This document shows, in pieces, positions 1 to 9,800 of a DNA stretch of 64,000 bases. A program made the translations under genes and the position numbers. Position 1 is the stretch's first letter; every line of letters begins with the position of its first letter. The notes under the pieces are model-generated. The model saw nothing but the letters and a program-made list of their open reading frames with translations, was not told the origin of the DNA and ran no database searches. Origin of the DNA: Tabrizicola sp046569765 (lineage in GTDB: Bacteria; Pseudomonadota; Alphaproteobacteria; Rhodobacterales; Rhodobacteraceae); the NCBI GenBank assembly GCA_046569765.1, contig JBKHWC010000002.1, positions 52,572 through 116,571 on the forward strand. The letters are read 5' to 3'.

Positions 1-207
1 GCCCTTTTCGTCAAAGCCGGCGAGGCCTTCGAGGATGAGGGACGCGGTTTCCACGTCCTTGGTGCCGGACGAAAGGTAGGGATTCAGGATCGAGGGCGCT
101 TGCCAGTAAAGCACATTGACGTGCCCGTCGGCGCCGCGCTCGGCGAAGGCGGCCGGGGCGAGGCCCAGGGCTGCCACGGCGCCCAGAAGGGCGGTTCTCA
201 GTTTCAT
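1..207 (-). CDS. Peptide ABC transporter substrate-binding protein, N-terminal fragment
   Basis: Only the first 69 codons lie in the window; the gene continues past the left edge. The peptide opens with a classical signal peptide (MKLRTALLGA, a hydrophobic core, then a likely cleavage after APAAFA near residue 22), so the mature protein should be periplasmic. The following segment, containing NVLYWQAPSILNPYLSSG, resembles the start of family 5 extracellular solute-binding proteins for di- and oligopeptides. The start is fixed by an AAGGAG ribosome site at 215-220 and by a four-base ATGA overlap with the stop of the upstream ATPase gene. Ligand identity cannot be read from this fragment. Confidence 0.85.
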   Translation of the reverse strand, partial: MKLRTALLGAVAALGLAPAAFAERGADGHVNVLYWQAPSILNPYLSSGTKDVETASLILEGLAGFDEKG

Positions 208-1236
208 TGCGTCACTCCTTGTTGGTTGCGCTCGGAAGCCTCGGGGGCGCCGGTTGATCCGGCGGCCAGGTTGTCGAACAGGTGGCAGGCGACGAAACGG
301 CCCGGTTCCACCTCGCGCAGCGCGGGTTTTTCCACGCGGCAGCGGTCAAAGACCTTGGGGCAGCGGGTGCAGAAGTTGCAACCCAGCGGCGGATTGGCGG
401 GCGAGGGCACGTCGCCCTTCAGGATGATGCGCTTGCGGGACTGCGCGCGGACCGGGTCGGGTTCGTTCACGGCCGACAACAGCGCCTCGGCGTAAGGGTG
501 CAGCGGGCGGGCATAGAGGTCGTCGCGGGGGCTGAGTTCGGCGATCTTGCCCAGATACATCACGGCCACGCGGTCGGCGATGTGGCGGACCATCGACAGG
601 TCGTGGCTGATGAAGAGGTAGGTCAGGCCCAGCTTTTCCTGCAGGTCCTCCAAAAGGTTCACGACCTGCGCCTGGATCGAGACGTCCAGCGCCGCGATCG
701 GTTCGTCGCAGACGATGAACTTGGGGTTCAGCGCCAGCGCGCGGGCGATCCCGATCCGCTGGCGCTGCCCGCCCGAGAATTCATGCGGGTAACGGTTGGC
801 GAAGCGGCGGTTCAGGCCGACCTGATCCATCAGTTCATAGACCCGCTCCAGCTTTTTCGCCTTGGGCCAGTCGGTATGTTCGTCCAGAGGCTCGCCGATG
901 ATGCGGGCAAGCGTCATCCGGGGGTTGAGGCTGGCCTGCGGGTCCTGGAACACCATCTGCATCGCCGGGCGCTTCTTGCGCAACGCCTCGGGGCCAAGGC
1001 TGGCCACGTCGTCACCGTCGATCACCACGCGGCCGGCGGTGGGCTCGTAGAGCCGCAGCAGCGCGCGGCCCACGGTGGACTTGCCGCAGCCGGATTCGCC
1101 CACGAGGCCCAGGGTTTCGCCAGCGTTGATCGAGAAGCTGACCCCGTCCACTGCCTTGACGTCGCCGGTATGGCGGCGGAAGACGCCGGTGTAGATCGGG
1201 AAATGCATCTTCAGGTCGTCGACCTTGACCAGGGGC

Positions 1237-1244
<8 letters not shown>
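204..1244 (-). CDS. Dipeptide/oligopeptide ABC transporter ATP-binding protein (DppF/OppF type)
   Basis: This 346-residue protein is a cytoplasmic nucleotide-binding subunit of a peptide importer. It has Walker A GESGCGKST at residues 49-57, the signature SGGQ at 157-160, Walker B IVCDE at 177-181, and near the C-terminus the oligopeptide/dipeptide-specific cysteine motif LGCNFCTRCP, which in this family has been linked to an iron-sulfur site. The open frame extends 92 codons further upstream but that part is low-complexity and overlaps the preceding gene, so the start MSEPLVKV at 1244 is preferred. It overlaps the upstream ATPase by 8 bases and the binding-protein gene by 4, indicating tight translational coupling. 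Permease genes are not in the window. Confidence 0.93.
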
Positions 1245-2262
<1,018 letters not shown>

Positions 2263-2513
2263 TCAGAACTCCCCGCGTCGTTTCTTAGTTCTTGTTATTC
2301 TTAAGGCTTTTGGACCTTGGGCCGTTGCCTGCCCCGATCATGGGTCAACTGTTTCCGATTTTCTGCCCTCTATCAATCCTGTTTCGCTGCGCGATTCCAC
2401 CAAGGATCGTCGGCGTTCTGCCGGATTTCCCGTGCAATCTGCCAGATATTGACAGTCTCCCACGCCGGGCCGAGGGTGGCCACAACATCTAGCGTCCGGG
2501 GACGGGGGACAAA

Positions 2514-3671
2514 ATGCAGGCACTGACGTCGCGTCAGATCCTTGACCAGCTGGTCAGCTTTCCAACGGTGAGCCGCGGGTCGAATCTGGCGCTGGTCGAC
2601 TGGCTGGAGGGCTATCTGACCGGCCACGGGATCCGGTGCTTCCGGCACTGGAACGAGGACCGGCAGAAAGCCGCCCTGATTGCCCATGCCGGCCCCTGGG
2701 AAGAGGGGGCGGTGGTCCTGTCGGGTCATTCCGACGTGGTGCCGGTGGACGGCCAGGCCTGGACCTCGGACCCCTGGACGGTAACGGAACGTGACGGGCG
2801 GCTTTACGGCCGAGGGACCTGCGACATGAAGGGGTTCAACGCTCTGGCGGTCTGGGCGCTGGTCGAGGCTCAGCGCCGGGGAGTTTCGCGGCCGCTGCAA
2901 CTGGCGTTGTCCTATGACGAGGAGGTCGGCTGCACCGGCGCGCCGCCGATGATCCGAACAATGCAGGAGGTGGTGCCAAAGGGCAGCGCCGCGATCATTG
3001 GCGAACCCAGCCGGATGGGCGTGATCACCGGGCACAAGGGCGGCACGGGCTATCATGTGCATGTGAAGGGGTTCGAGGTCCATTCCTCGCTGCTGCCCTA
3101 TGGCGTCTCGGCGATCATGGAGGGGGCGCGGCTGATCGACTGGCTGAACGAGGTCAACGCCGAGATCCGGGCCCGGCCACGGACGCCGATGGCCGCGCGC
3201 TTTGATCCGCCCTTCACCACGCTGCATGTCGGCATGATCCAGGGCGGGACCGCGCACAACATCACCGCCGCCGATTGCCGGTTCGCGGTCGAGATGCGGG
3301 TGGTGCCCGGCGAATCGATCCCGGACTGGGAGGCGCGGTTCGAGGCCAGGGCGGCCGAGCTTTCCGCCGCGATGCAGGTGGTGCGCCCCGAGGCGGGGAT
3401 CCATCTGGAGAAGTTCTTCGGCGTCCCCGGCCTGCAGCCCGAAACCGAGGGCGAGGCCGAGGCCCTGGCCCGCCGCCTGACCGGCGACAACCGGACCGGC
3501 GTGGTCAGCTACGGCACCGAGGCCGGGCAGTTCCAGGAGGCGGGCTATTCCGCCGTGGTCTGCGGCCCCGGCGACATCGCCCAGGCGCACCAGCCGGACG
3601 AATTCCTTGAGGTTGCCGAGTTCCAGGCCGGGCAGCGGTTCATGGAGCGCCTGCTGGAGGCGCTGGCGTGA
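2514..3671 (+). CDS. argE: Acetylornithine deacetylase-like M20 family metallopeptidase
   Basis: The 385-residue product is a zinc-dependent M20 hydrolase of the ArgE branch, which removes the acetyl group of N-acetylornithine or related N-acyl amino acids in the cytoplasm. Metal and catalytic residues are visible: H72 in SGHSDVVPVDG, D104 in GTCDMKG, the paired glutamates E136-E137 in YDEEVGC, and a C-terminal QAHQPDEF histidine. Length fits ArgE (about 380). It overlaps the next gene, an FAD amine oxidase, by four bases (GTGA) and diverges from a peptide importer. That context suggests catabolism of an acylated amino acid or peptide rather than arginine biosynthesis, so the symbol reflects family, not proven substrate. 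Confidence 0.85.
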   Translation: MQALTSRQILDQLVSFPTVSRGSNLALVDWLEGYLTGHGIRCFRHWNEDRQKAALIAHAGPWEEGAVVLSGHSDVVPVDGQAWTSDPWTVTERDGRLYGRGTCDMKGFNALAVWALVEAQRRGVSRPLQLALSYDEEVGCTGAPPMIRTMQEVVPKGSAAIIGEPSRMGVITGHKGGTGYHVHVKGFEVHSSLLPYGVSAIMEGARLIDWLNEVNAEIRARPRTPMAARFDPPFTTLHVGMIQGGTAHNITAADCRFAVEMRVVPGESIPDWEARFEARAAELSAAMQVVRPEAGIHLEKFFGVPGLQPETEGEAEALARRLTGDNRTGVVSYGTEAGQFQEAGYSAVVCGPGDIAQAHQPDEFLEVAEFQAGQRFMERLLEALA

Positions 3672-5011
3672 GCTTTCCGATCTCCGAAGCGTCTCCGGTC
3701 CGCTTTGCCGCGCCGCTGCCGGGGCGAGTCGATGTTGCGATCGTGGGCGGCGGCGTGATCGGGGTGATGACGGCCTGGTTCCTGCGCCAGAAGGGCCTGT
3801 CGGTGCCGGTGCTGGAAAAGGGCAGGATCGCGGGCGAGCAGTCCAGTCGCAACTGGGGCTGGGTGCGCCAGCAGGGCCGTGATCCGGGCGAGTTGCCGAT
3901 CATGGTCGAAAGCCTGGCGATCTGGAAGCGGCTGGCGGAGGAGATGGGCGAGAGCCTGGGCTTCCGGCAGACGGGCGTCCTGTATCTGGCCAAGACCGAG
4001 CGCGAGATGGCCGGGTTCGAGGCCTGGACGGAACATTCCCGCGCGCATCAGCTGGACACGCGGCTTCTGACCGGGGCCGAGACGCTGGCGATGTTGAAGG
4101 GGGCGGTCGCGCCGTGGAAGGGGGCGCTTTACACGGCCTCGGATGCGCGGGCGGAACCCTGGACGGCGGTTCCGGCGCTGGCGGCACGGGCCGAGGAGGC
4201 AGGCGTCCTGATCCGCGAGGGCTGCGCGGTCCGCGCGCTGGACCTGGCGGCGGGCCGGGTCGCGGGGGTGGTCACCGAGGCGGGGCGGGTGGCGTGCGAC
4301 CAGGTGGTCGTCGCTGCGGGGGCCTGGTCGCGGTTGTTCCTGGGCCGCCACGGGATCAGGATTCCGCAGCTTTCGGTGCTGGCCAGCGTCGCGGCGACCG
4401 AACCGATGCCCGAGATCTTTCCCGGCAATGCCGCCGACGACGACTTCGCTTTCCGCCGCCGCGCCGACGGCGGCTATTCCATCGCGCCGGGCGGGTCCGA
4501 GCATGACTTCTTCATTGGCCCCGATGCCTTCCGGTCCTTCGGGGCCTATCTGCCGATCCTGAAGAAGGATTTCAGCACCGCCGGGTTTCGCCTGCGCGCG
4601 CCGAGAGGATTCCCGGATGCCTGGGGCACCCCGCGCCGCTGGGCCGAGGACGTGGCCTCGCCCTTCGAGGCGACGCGCATCCTGAACCCGGCCCCGAACC
4701 TGAAGACCCTGGGAAAGGTGCAGGACGCCTTCGCCCGCGCCTTCCCCGCGCTGGGTCGGCCGAAGCTGAAAGCGGCCTGGGGCGGGATGATCGACACGCT
4801 GCCGGATGTGGTGCCGATCGTCGACCACGGGCCGATCCCTGGCCTGACCATCGCCACGGGGATGAGCGGGCATGGCTTCGGCATCGGTCCCGGCATGGGG
4901 CGCGTTGTGGCGGATCTGGTGACGGGGGGGCATGTCGGCCATGACCTGTCGCGCTTCCGGTTCAAACGGTTCAGCGACGGGACGAAGATCGCTCCGGGCC
5001 CGAGCTTGTAG
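3668..5011 (+). CDS. NAD(P)/FAD-dependent oxidoreductase, DadA-like amine/amino-acid oxidase family
   Basis: The 447-residue protein begins with a Rossmann FAD site, VDVAIVGGGVIG (residues 21-32), followed by the flavin-contacting segment SSRNWGWVRQQGRD seen in DAO-family oxidases acting on secondary or D-amino acids. The C-terminal half carries the family's second FAD-contact region, with GMSGHGFGIGPGMGR near the end. GTG is the start codon and it overlaps the deacetylase stop (GTGA), so the two are co-translated. A deacylase followed by an amine oxidase implies sequential deprotection and oxidation of an amino-acid-like compound. The exact substrate is not deducible; sarcosine-oxidase-like or D-amino-acid dehydrogenase-like roles are possible. 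Confidence 0.85.
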   Translation: MSFPISEASPVRFAAPLPGRVDVAIVGGGVIGVMTAWFLRQKGLSVPVLEKGRIAGEQSSRNWGWVRQQGRDPGELPIMVESLAIWKRLAEEMGESLGFRQTGVLYLAKTEREMAGFEAWTEHSRAHQLDTRLLTGAETLAMLKGAVAPWKGALYTASDARAEPWTAVPALAARAEEAGVLIREGCAVRALDLAAGRVAGVVTEAGRVACDQVVVAAGAWSRLFLGRHGIRIPQLSVLASVAATEPMPEIFPGNAADDDFAFRRRADGGYSIAPGGSEHDFFIGPDAFRSFGAYLPILKKDFSTAGFRLRAPRGFPDAWGTPRRWAEDVASPFEATRILNPAPNLKTLGKVQDAFARAFPALGRPKLKAAWGGMIDTLPDVVPIVDHGPIPGLTIATGMSGHGFGIGPGMGRVVADLVTGGHVGHDLSRFRFKRFSDGTKIAPGPSL

Positions 5012-5022
5012 GCGGGCGCACG

Positions 5023-5045
5023 CCGGAAATCGTCACGATTTCCGG
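5023..5045. terminator. Hairpin between convergent genes
   Basis: A perfect 10-bp stem CCGGAAATCG / CGATTTCCGG closes a TCA loop just after the oxidase stop codon. A second small hairpin, TTTCCG-TTG-CGGAAA, follows at 5051-5065. Both lie between the plus-strand oxidase and the minus-strand GFA gene, where a bidirectional terminator is expected. Neither has a strong U tract. Confidence 0.6.
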
Positions 5046-5073
5046 TCCGGTTTCCGTTGCGGAAATCGGCGCC

Positions 5074-5492
5074 TCACTCCAGCCGCGCGCTGGTCCCCGA
5101 ATGTCCTGCCCATTGCGGCAGCCCGTCCGTGATCGGAGCCAGGGCGCGCGGTCGGCGGCGAAGATATGCTCTTGCGGGGCGAGGGTCGGCGGGTCGATCA
5201 GCGTGCCATAGGCGACATGGGCCCATGCGACCTCGCGGACGATGGAATAGATGAGCGAGCCACAGGCCCCGCAATGTACGTCGCGGATGTCCCCCTTGCC
5301 GAAGGACAGGACGCTGGCGGCCCCGGCGGTCAGCCGCAGCTTGCCGACCGGGATCCCGCCCATAGGTTTGCAGGCCGCGCCGGTCGTGCGGCGGCACTGG
5401 CTGCAATGGCAGAACATCGCGTAGTCGAAGGCGTCCTCGACCTCATAGCTCGTCTGCCCGCAGAGGCAGCTTCCTTTCAGCATCCTGGCCAT
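5074..5492 (-). pseudogene. GFA-family zinc protein with apparent single-base frameshift
   Basis: The reading frame from ATG 5492 (ribosome site GGGAGGAA) encodes a glutathione-dependent formaldehyde-activating (GFA) family domain with the expected zinc cysteines C9, C11, C28, C30, C33, C74 and C77. After HIFAADRAPW (to residue 118) the frame turns into unfamily-like sequence and runs on into the convergent oxidase gene, stopping at 4971. The other minus frame continues the family ending, ITDGLPQWAGHSGTS, and stops at 5074. That would give a 139-residue product, the normal GFA length. One extra base near 5135 would join the two parts, so one base seems to be missing. It is either a real mutation or a sequencing/assembly error. 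If intact, GFA proteins are Mss4-like zinc folds of mostly unknown substrate. Confidence 0.75.
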
Positions 5493-5611
5493 TGCGTTCC
5501 TCCCGCCCGCTCATGCGAGCCTGCCCCGGATGGTCCCGCGCGGCAATCCGTGCCGTTCCCCCTTGCCGAACGGTCCGGGAAGGCTCAGGTTTCGGGGAAA
5601 GGAGACCAGAC

Positions 5612-6778
5612 ATGCCCGTCAAGAACCGTTTCGCCGAACTTCTGCCCGAGATCACCGCCTGGCGCCGCGATTTCCATGAACATCCCGAGTTGTTGTTCGA
5701 GGTCCACCGCACCGCTGGAAAGGTGGCCGAGCTGTGCCGCAGCTTCGGCTGCGACGAGGTGGTGGAAGGCATTGGCCGTACCGGCGTCGTCGCAGTGATC
5801 AAGGGCAAGACCGACACCAAGGGCCGGGTGATCGGCCTGCGGGCGGACATGGACGCCCTGCCGATCAAGGAGCAGACGGGGGTGCCCTATGCCTCGAAAA
5901 CCCCTGGCAAGATGCATGCCTGCGGGCATGACGGGCATACCGCGATGCTTCTGGGCGCGGCGCGCTATCTGGCCGAGACGCGGAACTTCGACGGCACGGT
6001 CGTGTGCATCTTCCAGCCGGCAGAGGAGGGCGGCGGCGGCGGCCGCGAGATGGTGCAGGATGGCCTGATCAGCCGCTGGCAGATCGACGAGGTCTACGGG
6101 ATGCACAACATGCCCGGCATCCCGGTCGGCCATTTCGCGATCCGGCCCGGCCCGATGATGGCCGCCGCCGACCAGTTCGAGATCACGGTCACGGGGAAGG
6201 GCGGCCATGCCGCCAAACCGCATGACTGCATCGACACCACCGTCGTCGCCGCGCATATCATCGTCGCGGTCCAGACCATCGCCAGCCGCAACGTGGACCC
6301 GATGAAGCAGGTCGTCGTCTCGGTCTGCACGGTCGAGACCGACAGCACGGCGCATAACGTGATCCCGCAGGTGGTGAAGATGAAGGGCACCGTCCGCACT
6401 TTGGACCCCAAGGTGCAGGACATGGTGCAGACCCGGCTGTCGCAGGTGGTCGAAGGGACCGCGCTCGCCCTGGGCGCCAGCGCCGAGGTGAACTACCAGC
6501 GCGGCTATCCGGTCACGATCAATGCCCCCGAGCACACCGATTTCGCCGCCCAGGTGGCGCGCGAGGTCTCGGGCCAGGTTGACACCAACACTCCGCCGCT
6601 GATGGGGGCCGAGGATTTCAGCTACATGCTGAACGAACGCCCCGGCGCCTATATCTTCCTGGGCAATGGTGACACGGCGATGGTGCATCATCCGGCCTAC
6701 AACTTCGACGACAACGCCATTCCCTTCGGCGCGAGCTGGTATGCCGGGATGGCCGAGGCGCGGATGCCCGCGGCCTGA
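5612..6778 (+). CDS. M20 family amidohydrolase (hippurate hydrolase-like)
   Basis: This 388-residue protein belongs to the M20D amidohydrolases (HipO / IAA-amino acid hydrolase type), which cleave N-acyl or aryl amides of amino acids using a metal pair. The motif MHACGHDGHT is at residues 101-110, with metal-ligand C104 and H106, followed by QPAEEGGGGG containing the catalytic glutamates and MGAEDFSYML near the C-terminus. The start at 5612 is chosen because AAGGAG lies 5' of it and homologous sequence begins there; the open frame extends 40 unsupported codons upstream. It diverges from the GFA gene. Together with the ArgE-like deacylase and the peptide importer it suggests uptake and hydrolysis of conjugated amino acids. 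Confidence 0.9.
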   Translation: MPVKNRFAELLPEITAWRRDFHEHPELLFEVHRTAGKVAELCRSFGCDEVVEGIGRTGVVAVIKGKTDTKGRVIGLRADMDALPIKEQTGVPYASKTPGKMHACGHDGHTAMLLGAARYLAETRNFDGTVVCIFQPAEEGGGGGREMVQDGLISRWQIDEVYGMHNMPGIPVGHFAIRPGPMMAAADQFEITVTGKGGHAAKPHDCIDTTVVAAHIIVAVQTIASRNVDPMKQVVVSVCTVETDSTAHNVIPQVVKMKGTVRTLDPKVQDMVQTRLSQVVEGTALALGASAEVNYQRGYPVTINAPEHTDFAAQVAREVSGQVDTNTPPLMGAEDFSYMLNERPGAYIFLGNGDTAMVHHPAYNFDDNAIPFGASWYAGMAEARMPAA

Positions 6779-6784
6779 CCCCAA

Positions 6785-6809
6785 GGGGCGCCCGCGAGCC
6801 GGGCGTCCC
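6785..6809 (+). terminator. Hairpin downstream of the amidohydrolase gene
   Basis: GGGGCGCCCG pairs with CGGGCGTCCC (one G-U pair) around a CGAGC loop, seven bases after the stop codon. There is no long U run, as is common in high-GC genomes. Confidence 0.5.
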
Positions 6810-6882
6810 GACTTCGCGGCAGGGTTGCGCGATGCCTGTCTTGCGGGGATAGTCGGACCAGGTTGATCCGGGAAGGCGCGAC

Positions 6883-9800
6883 ATGGAACATGCTGGCCAA
6901 TCTGGTCTTGCCGCTGCCCGCCCGGCCCGGGTCGAGCTGCTGGTCGTCGAACTGATCAACCGGCTGCTGGATGCCGAAGCGCAGGGCATGGACGACCGCA
7001 TCCAGGAGGTTCTGGCGCGGCTTGGCAGTGCCTGCGGGCTGCATCGCACCTTCCTGTTCAGGGTGCGGCCGGACGGCACGCATTACAACAGCCACGAATG
7101 GGTGGCCGATGGCGTGGTCCCGCTGCAGCCGCTGATGCAGACCATGGTGCCCAGTCACCATCCCATCTGGCACGCCGAGTTCGACGCAGGTCGCTCGGTG
7201 GCGGTGCGCTGCCGGGCGGACCTGCCCGAGGGCGGGTCAGAGCGGCAGTTCCTGGAGGAAATCGGGGTCCACTCGGCACTGATGGTTCCGCTGATGGATG
7301 GCCGTCGTCTGCTTGGCGTCCTTGGCTACGACAGTCAGGCCGAGGATCGCCCCTGGGACGAGGACGAGGTTTTCCTGCTGACCTCGATCGCCCGGGCGGT
7401 GGCCAGCGTGATCCTGCGGGCCGAGTCCGCGGCGGCGGCGGAAGGGGCGCGGGCGCATCTTGAAGCGACGCTGCGCGCTCTGCCTGACCTGGTGATCGAG
7501 ATCTGCCCCGAAGGCACGATCCTCGCCTGCCACAGCGACAAGCTGCCCTGGCTCTCGGCACTGGTCCATGCCGGGATCGGGCGCCATGTGCGCGAGGTGA
7601 TGCCCTATCCGCTGTCCGAGGCGCTGTGCGAGTTGGTGCAAACCCCGGTTGCGGTGCGCAGCACGAGGTCGCGGCGCGTGGGTGTGGCCAGCCTGGTCGC
7701 GCCGCATTGGTACGATGTCTCGGTCTCGCCGCTGCCGGTGCCGCCGGATGGCTCGACGCCGGGCGTGGTGGCGGTGATCCGCGACCTGTCGGCCAGCCAG
7801 ATGTCAAGCGAGATGGCTTCCTACCGCGAGGGGCAGTTCACCGCCTTCTTCGAGATGTGCCCGCAGCCGATCCTGTTGAACGACTATGACACGGGCGCGG
7901 TGCTGGATGCCAACCGGGCGTTCAAGACGACCTTCGGGCTGGATCCGCTGGCCTCGACCGATCTGCGGGTGCTGGACGTCCTGCCCGAGGATACGGGCTG
8001 GTTCGTCCAGCTGGCGATTGCCGAGCTGAAGGCCAAAGGCAGCTATGGCCCGGTCGAAGCCTCATTGCGCCGGGCGGACGGCGAGCGCTTCCCGGCGGTT
8101 CTGCGCGGGTTCATGAGCATCGATCCGAACGGGCGGCGCCTGGTCTGGGCGCTGATCGAGGATGTGACCGAGCTGCGCGCCAAGGAGGCGGCACTGCTGG
8201 CCGAGCGCGAGGCGCTGCAGGCCACACGCAGCCGCTTTCTGTCGGCGATCGAGGCGCTGGACGACGGCTTCGCGATCTTTGATGCCGAGGACCGGCTGGT
8301 CCTGTGGAACTCGCCCTACGAACGCGTCTTCGGCGGCATCTCCGATCTGATCCGCGAGGGGGCGCTTTATGACGACCTGCTGCGCGCCGCGATCGAGCGC
8401 GGGGTCTTCGGCGCCGAGGGCGAGCGGGACGAAGCGGCGCTGCGCCGCAGGCTGGACCGGCCGCTGACCGAGGTCTGGGACGGTGAGGACGAGCTGGCGG
8501 ATGGCAGGCTGATCCTGGTCCGCGAACGTGCGACCCCGGCGGCCGAGACGGTGGGCCTGTACGAGGACGTGACGGCCCGGCGCCTGGCGGACCGGCGACT
8601 GCAGCAGGTGATGGAGGGCGGCGAGGTCGCCGTCTGGGACTGGGACGACGAGCAGGGCCTCAGCGCGATAAACGACCACTGGCGCGCCTTGCTGGGCCTG
8701 TCCGATCTGTCGGCCACATCACAGGACCTGCTCGCCCTGGTCCATCGCGGCGACCACGCAGCCGTGGATGCAGCCTGGCGCGCCCTTTTCGAAGAAGGCA
8801 GCGATCAGTGCGATCTGGTCTGCCGTCTGCGCCATGGTGCCGGGCGCTGGGTCTGGGTTCTGGTGCGGGGACGGGTGCTGGCCCGCCGCGCCGACGGCAG
8901 GCCGCGCCGGATCTCGGGCGTCACGCTGGACATCAGCGCCCGGACCGAAGCCGAACGCAAGCTCTCGCGCGTGATCGACGGTGCGCAGCTTGGGATCTGG
9001 GAGCATGACGTGCAGCAGGGCCGGACCCTGGTGAATGACCGCTGGGCCGAGATCCTGGGCTATCGCGCGGCCGAGCTGAACCCGATTCCCCGGGATCGCT
9101 GGATGGCAATGATTCACCCTGACGATGCGGCCGACATGCTGCTGCGCGAGGCGCAGGCGTTCTCGGCAGGGGTCTGGACGATCCAGCACGAAATGCGCTT
9201 GCGCCACCGCGACGGCCATTGGGTCTGGGTCATGTCGCGCGGCCAGGTGATCGATTGGGACTGGGCGGGGCGACCGTTGCAGATCACGGGCGTTCATATC
9301 GACCTTTCTGCCGTGAAGCGGCTGGAAGCCGAGCTGGCGCGCGAACGCGATACGCTGGCGCGGATCATGGAGACATCGGTCTCGGGGATCATCGCGGTGG
9401 ATGCGGCGGGACAGGTGGTCTTTGCCAATGGCGCGGCCGAGCAGGTGCTGGGGCGTCCGGTCGTGCCGGGCGCCGACCTGATGAAACTGCTGCGCGAGGC
9501 GGGGATGACCGATCTCGACGGTGTGCCGGTCCCGGGTGAGCAACTGCCCTTCGCCCGGGCGCTGTCAGGATCGGGGCTGCACGACCTGCGCCACGCGATA
9601 CGCTGGCCCTGTGGCACGCGGCGGGTCCTGTCGGTCAATGCGGCCCGGCTTTCGGCGCATGACACGGGGCTGGCGGTGGTCTGTTCCTTCACCGACATCA
9701 CCGCCTCGGTCGAAAACGAGGACCGGCTGCGCGCCGCGATGACCGCGGCCGAGACGGCGAACCGCGCCAAGTCCGACTTCCTGGCAGCGATGAGCCACGA

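Noticed and set aside
2445..2480. Promoter with TTGACA at 2449-2454 before the deacetylase gene
   Set aside because: No acceptable -10 lies 16-18 bases downstream.
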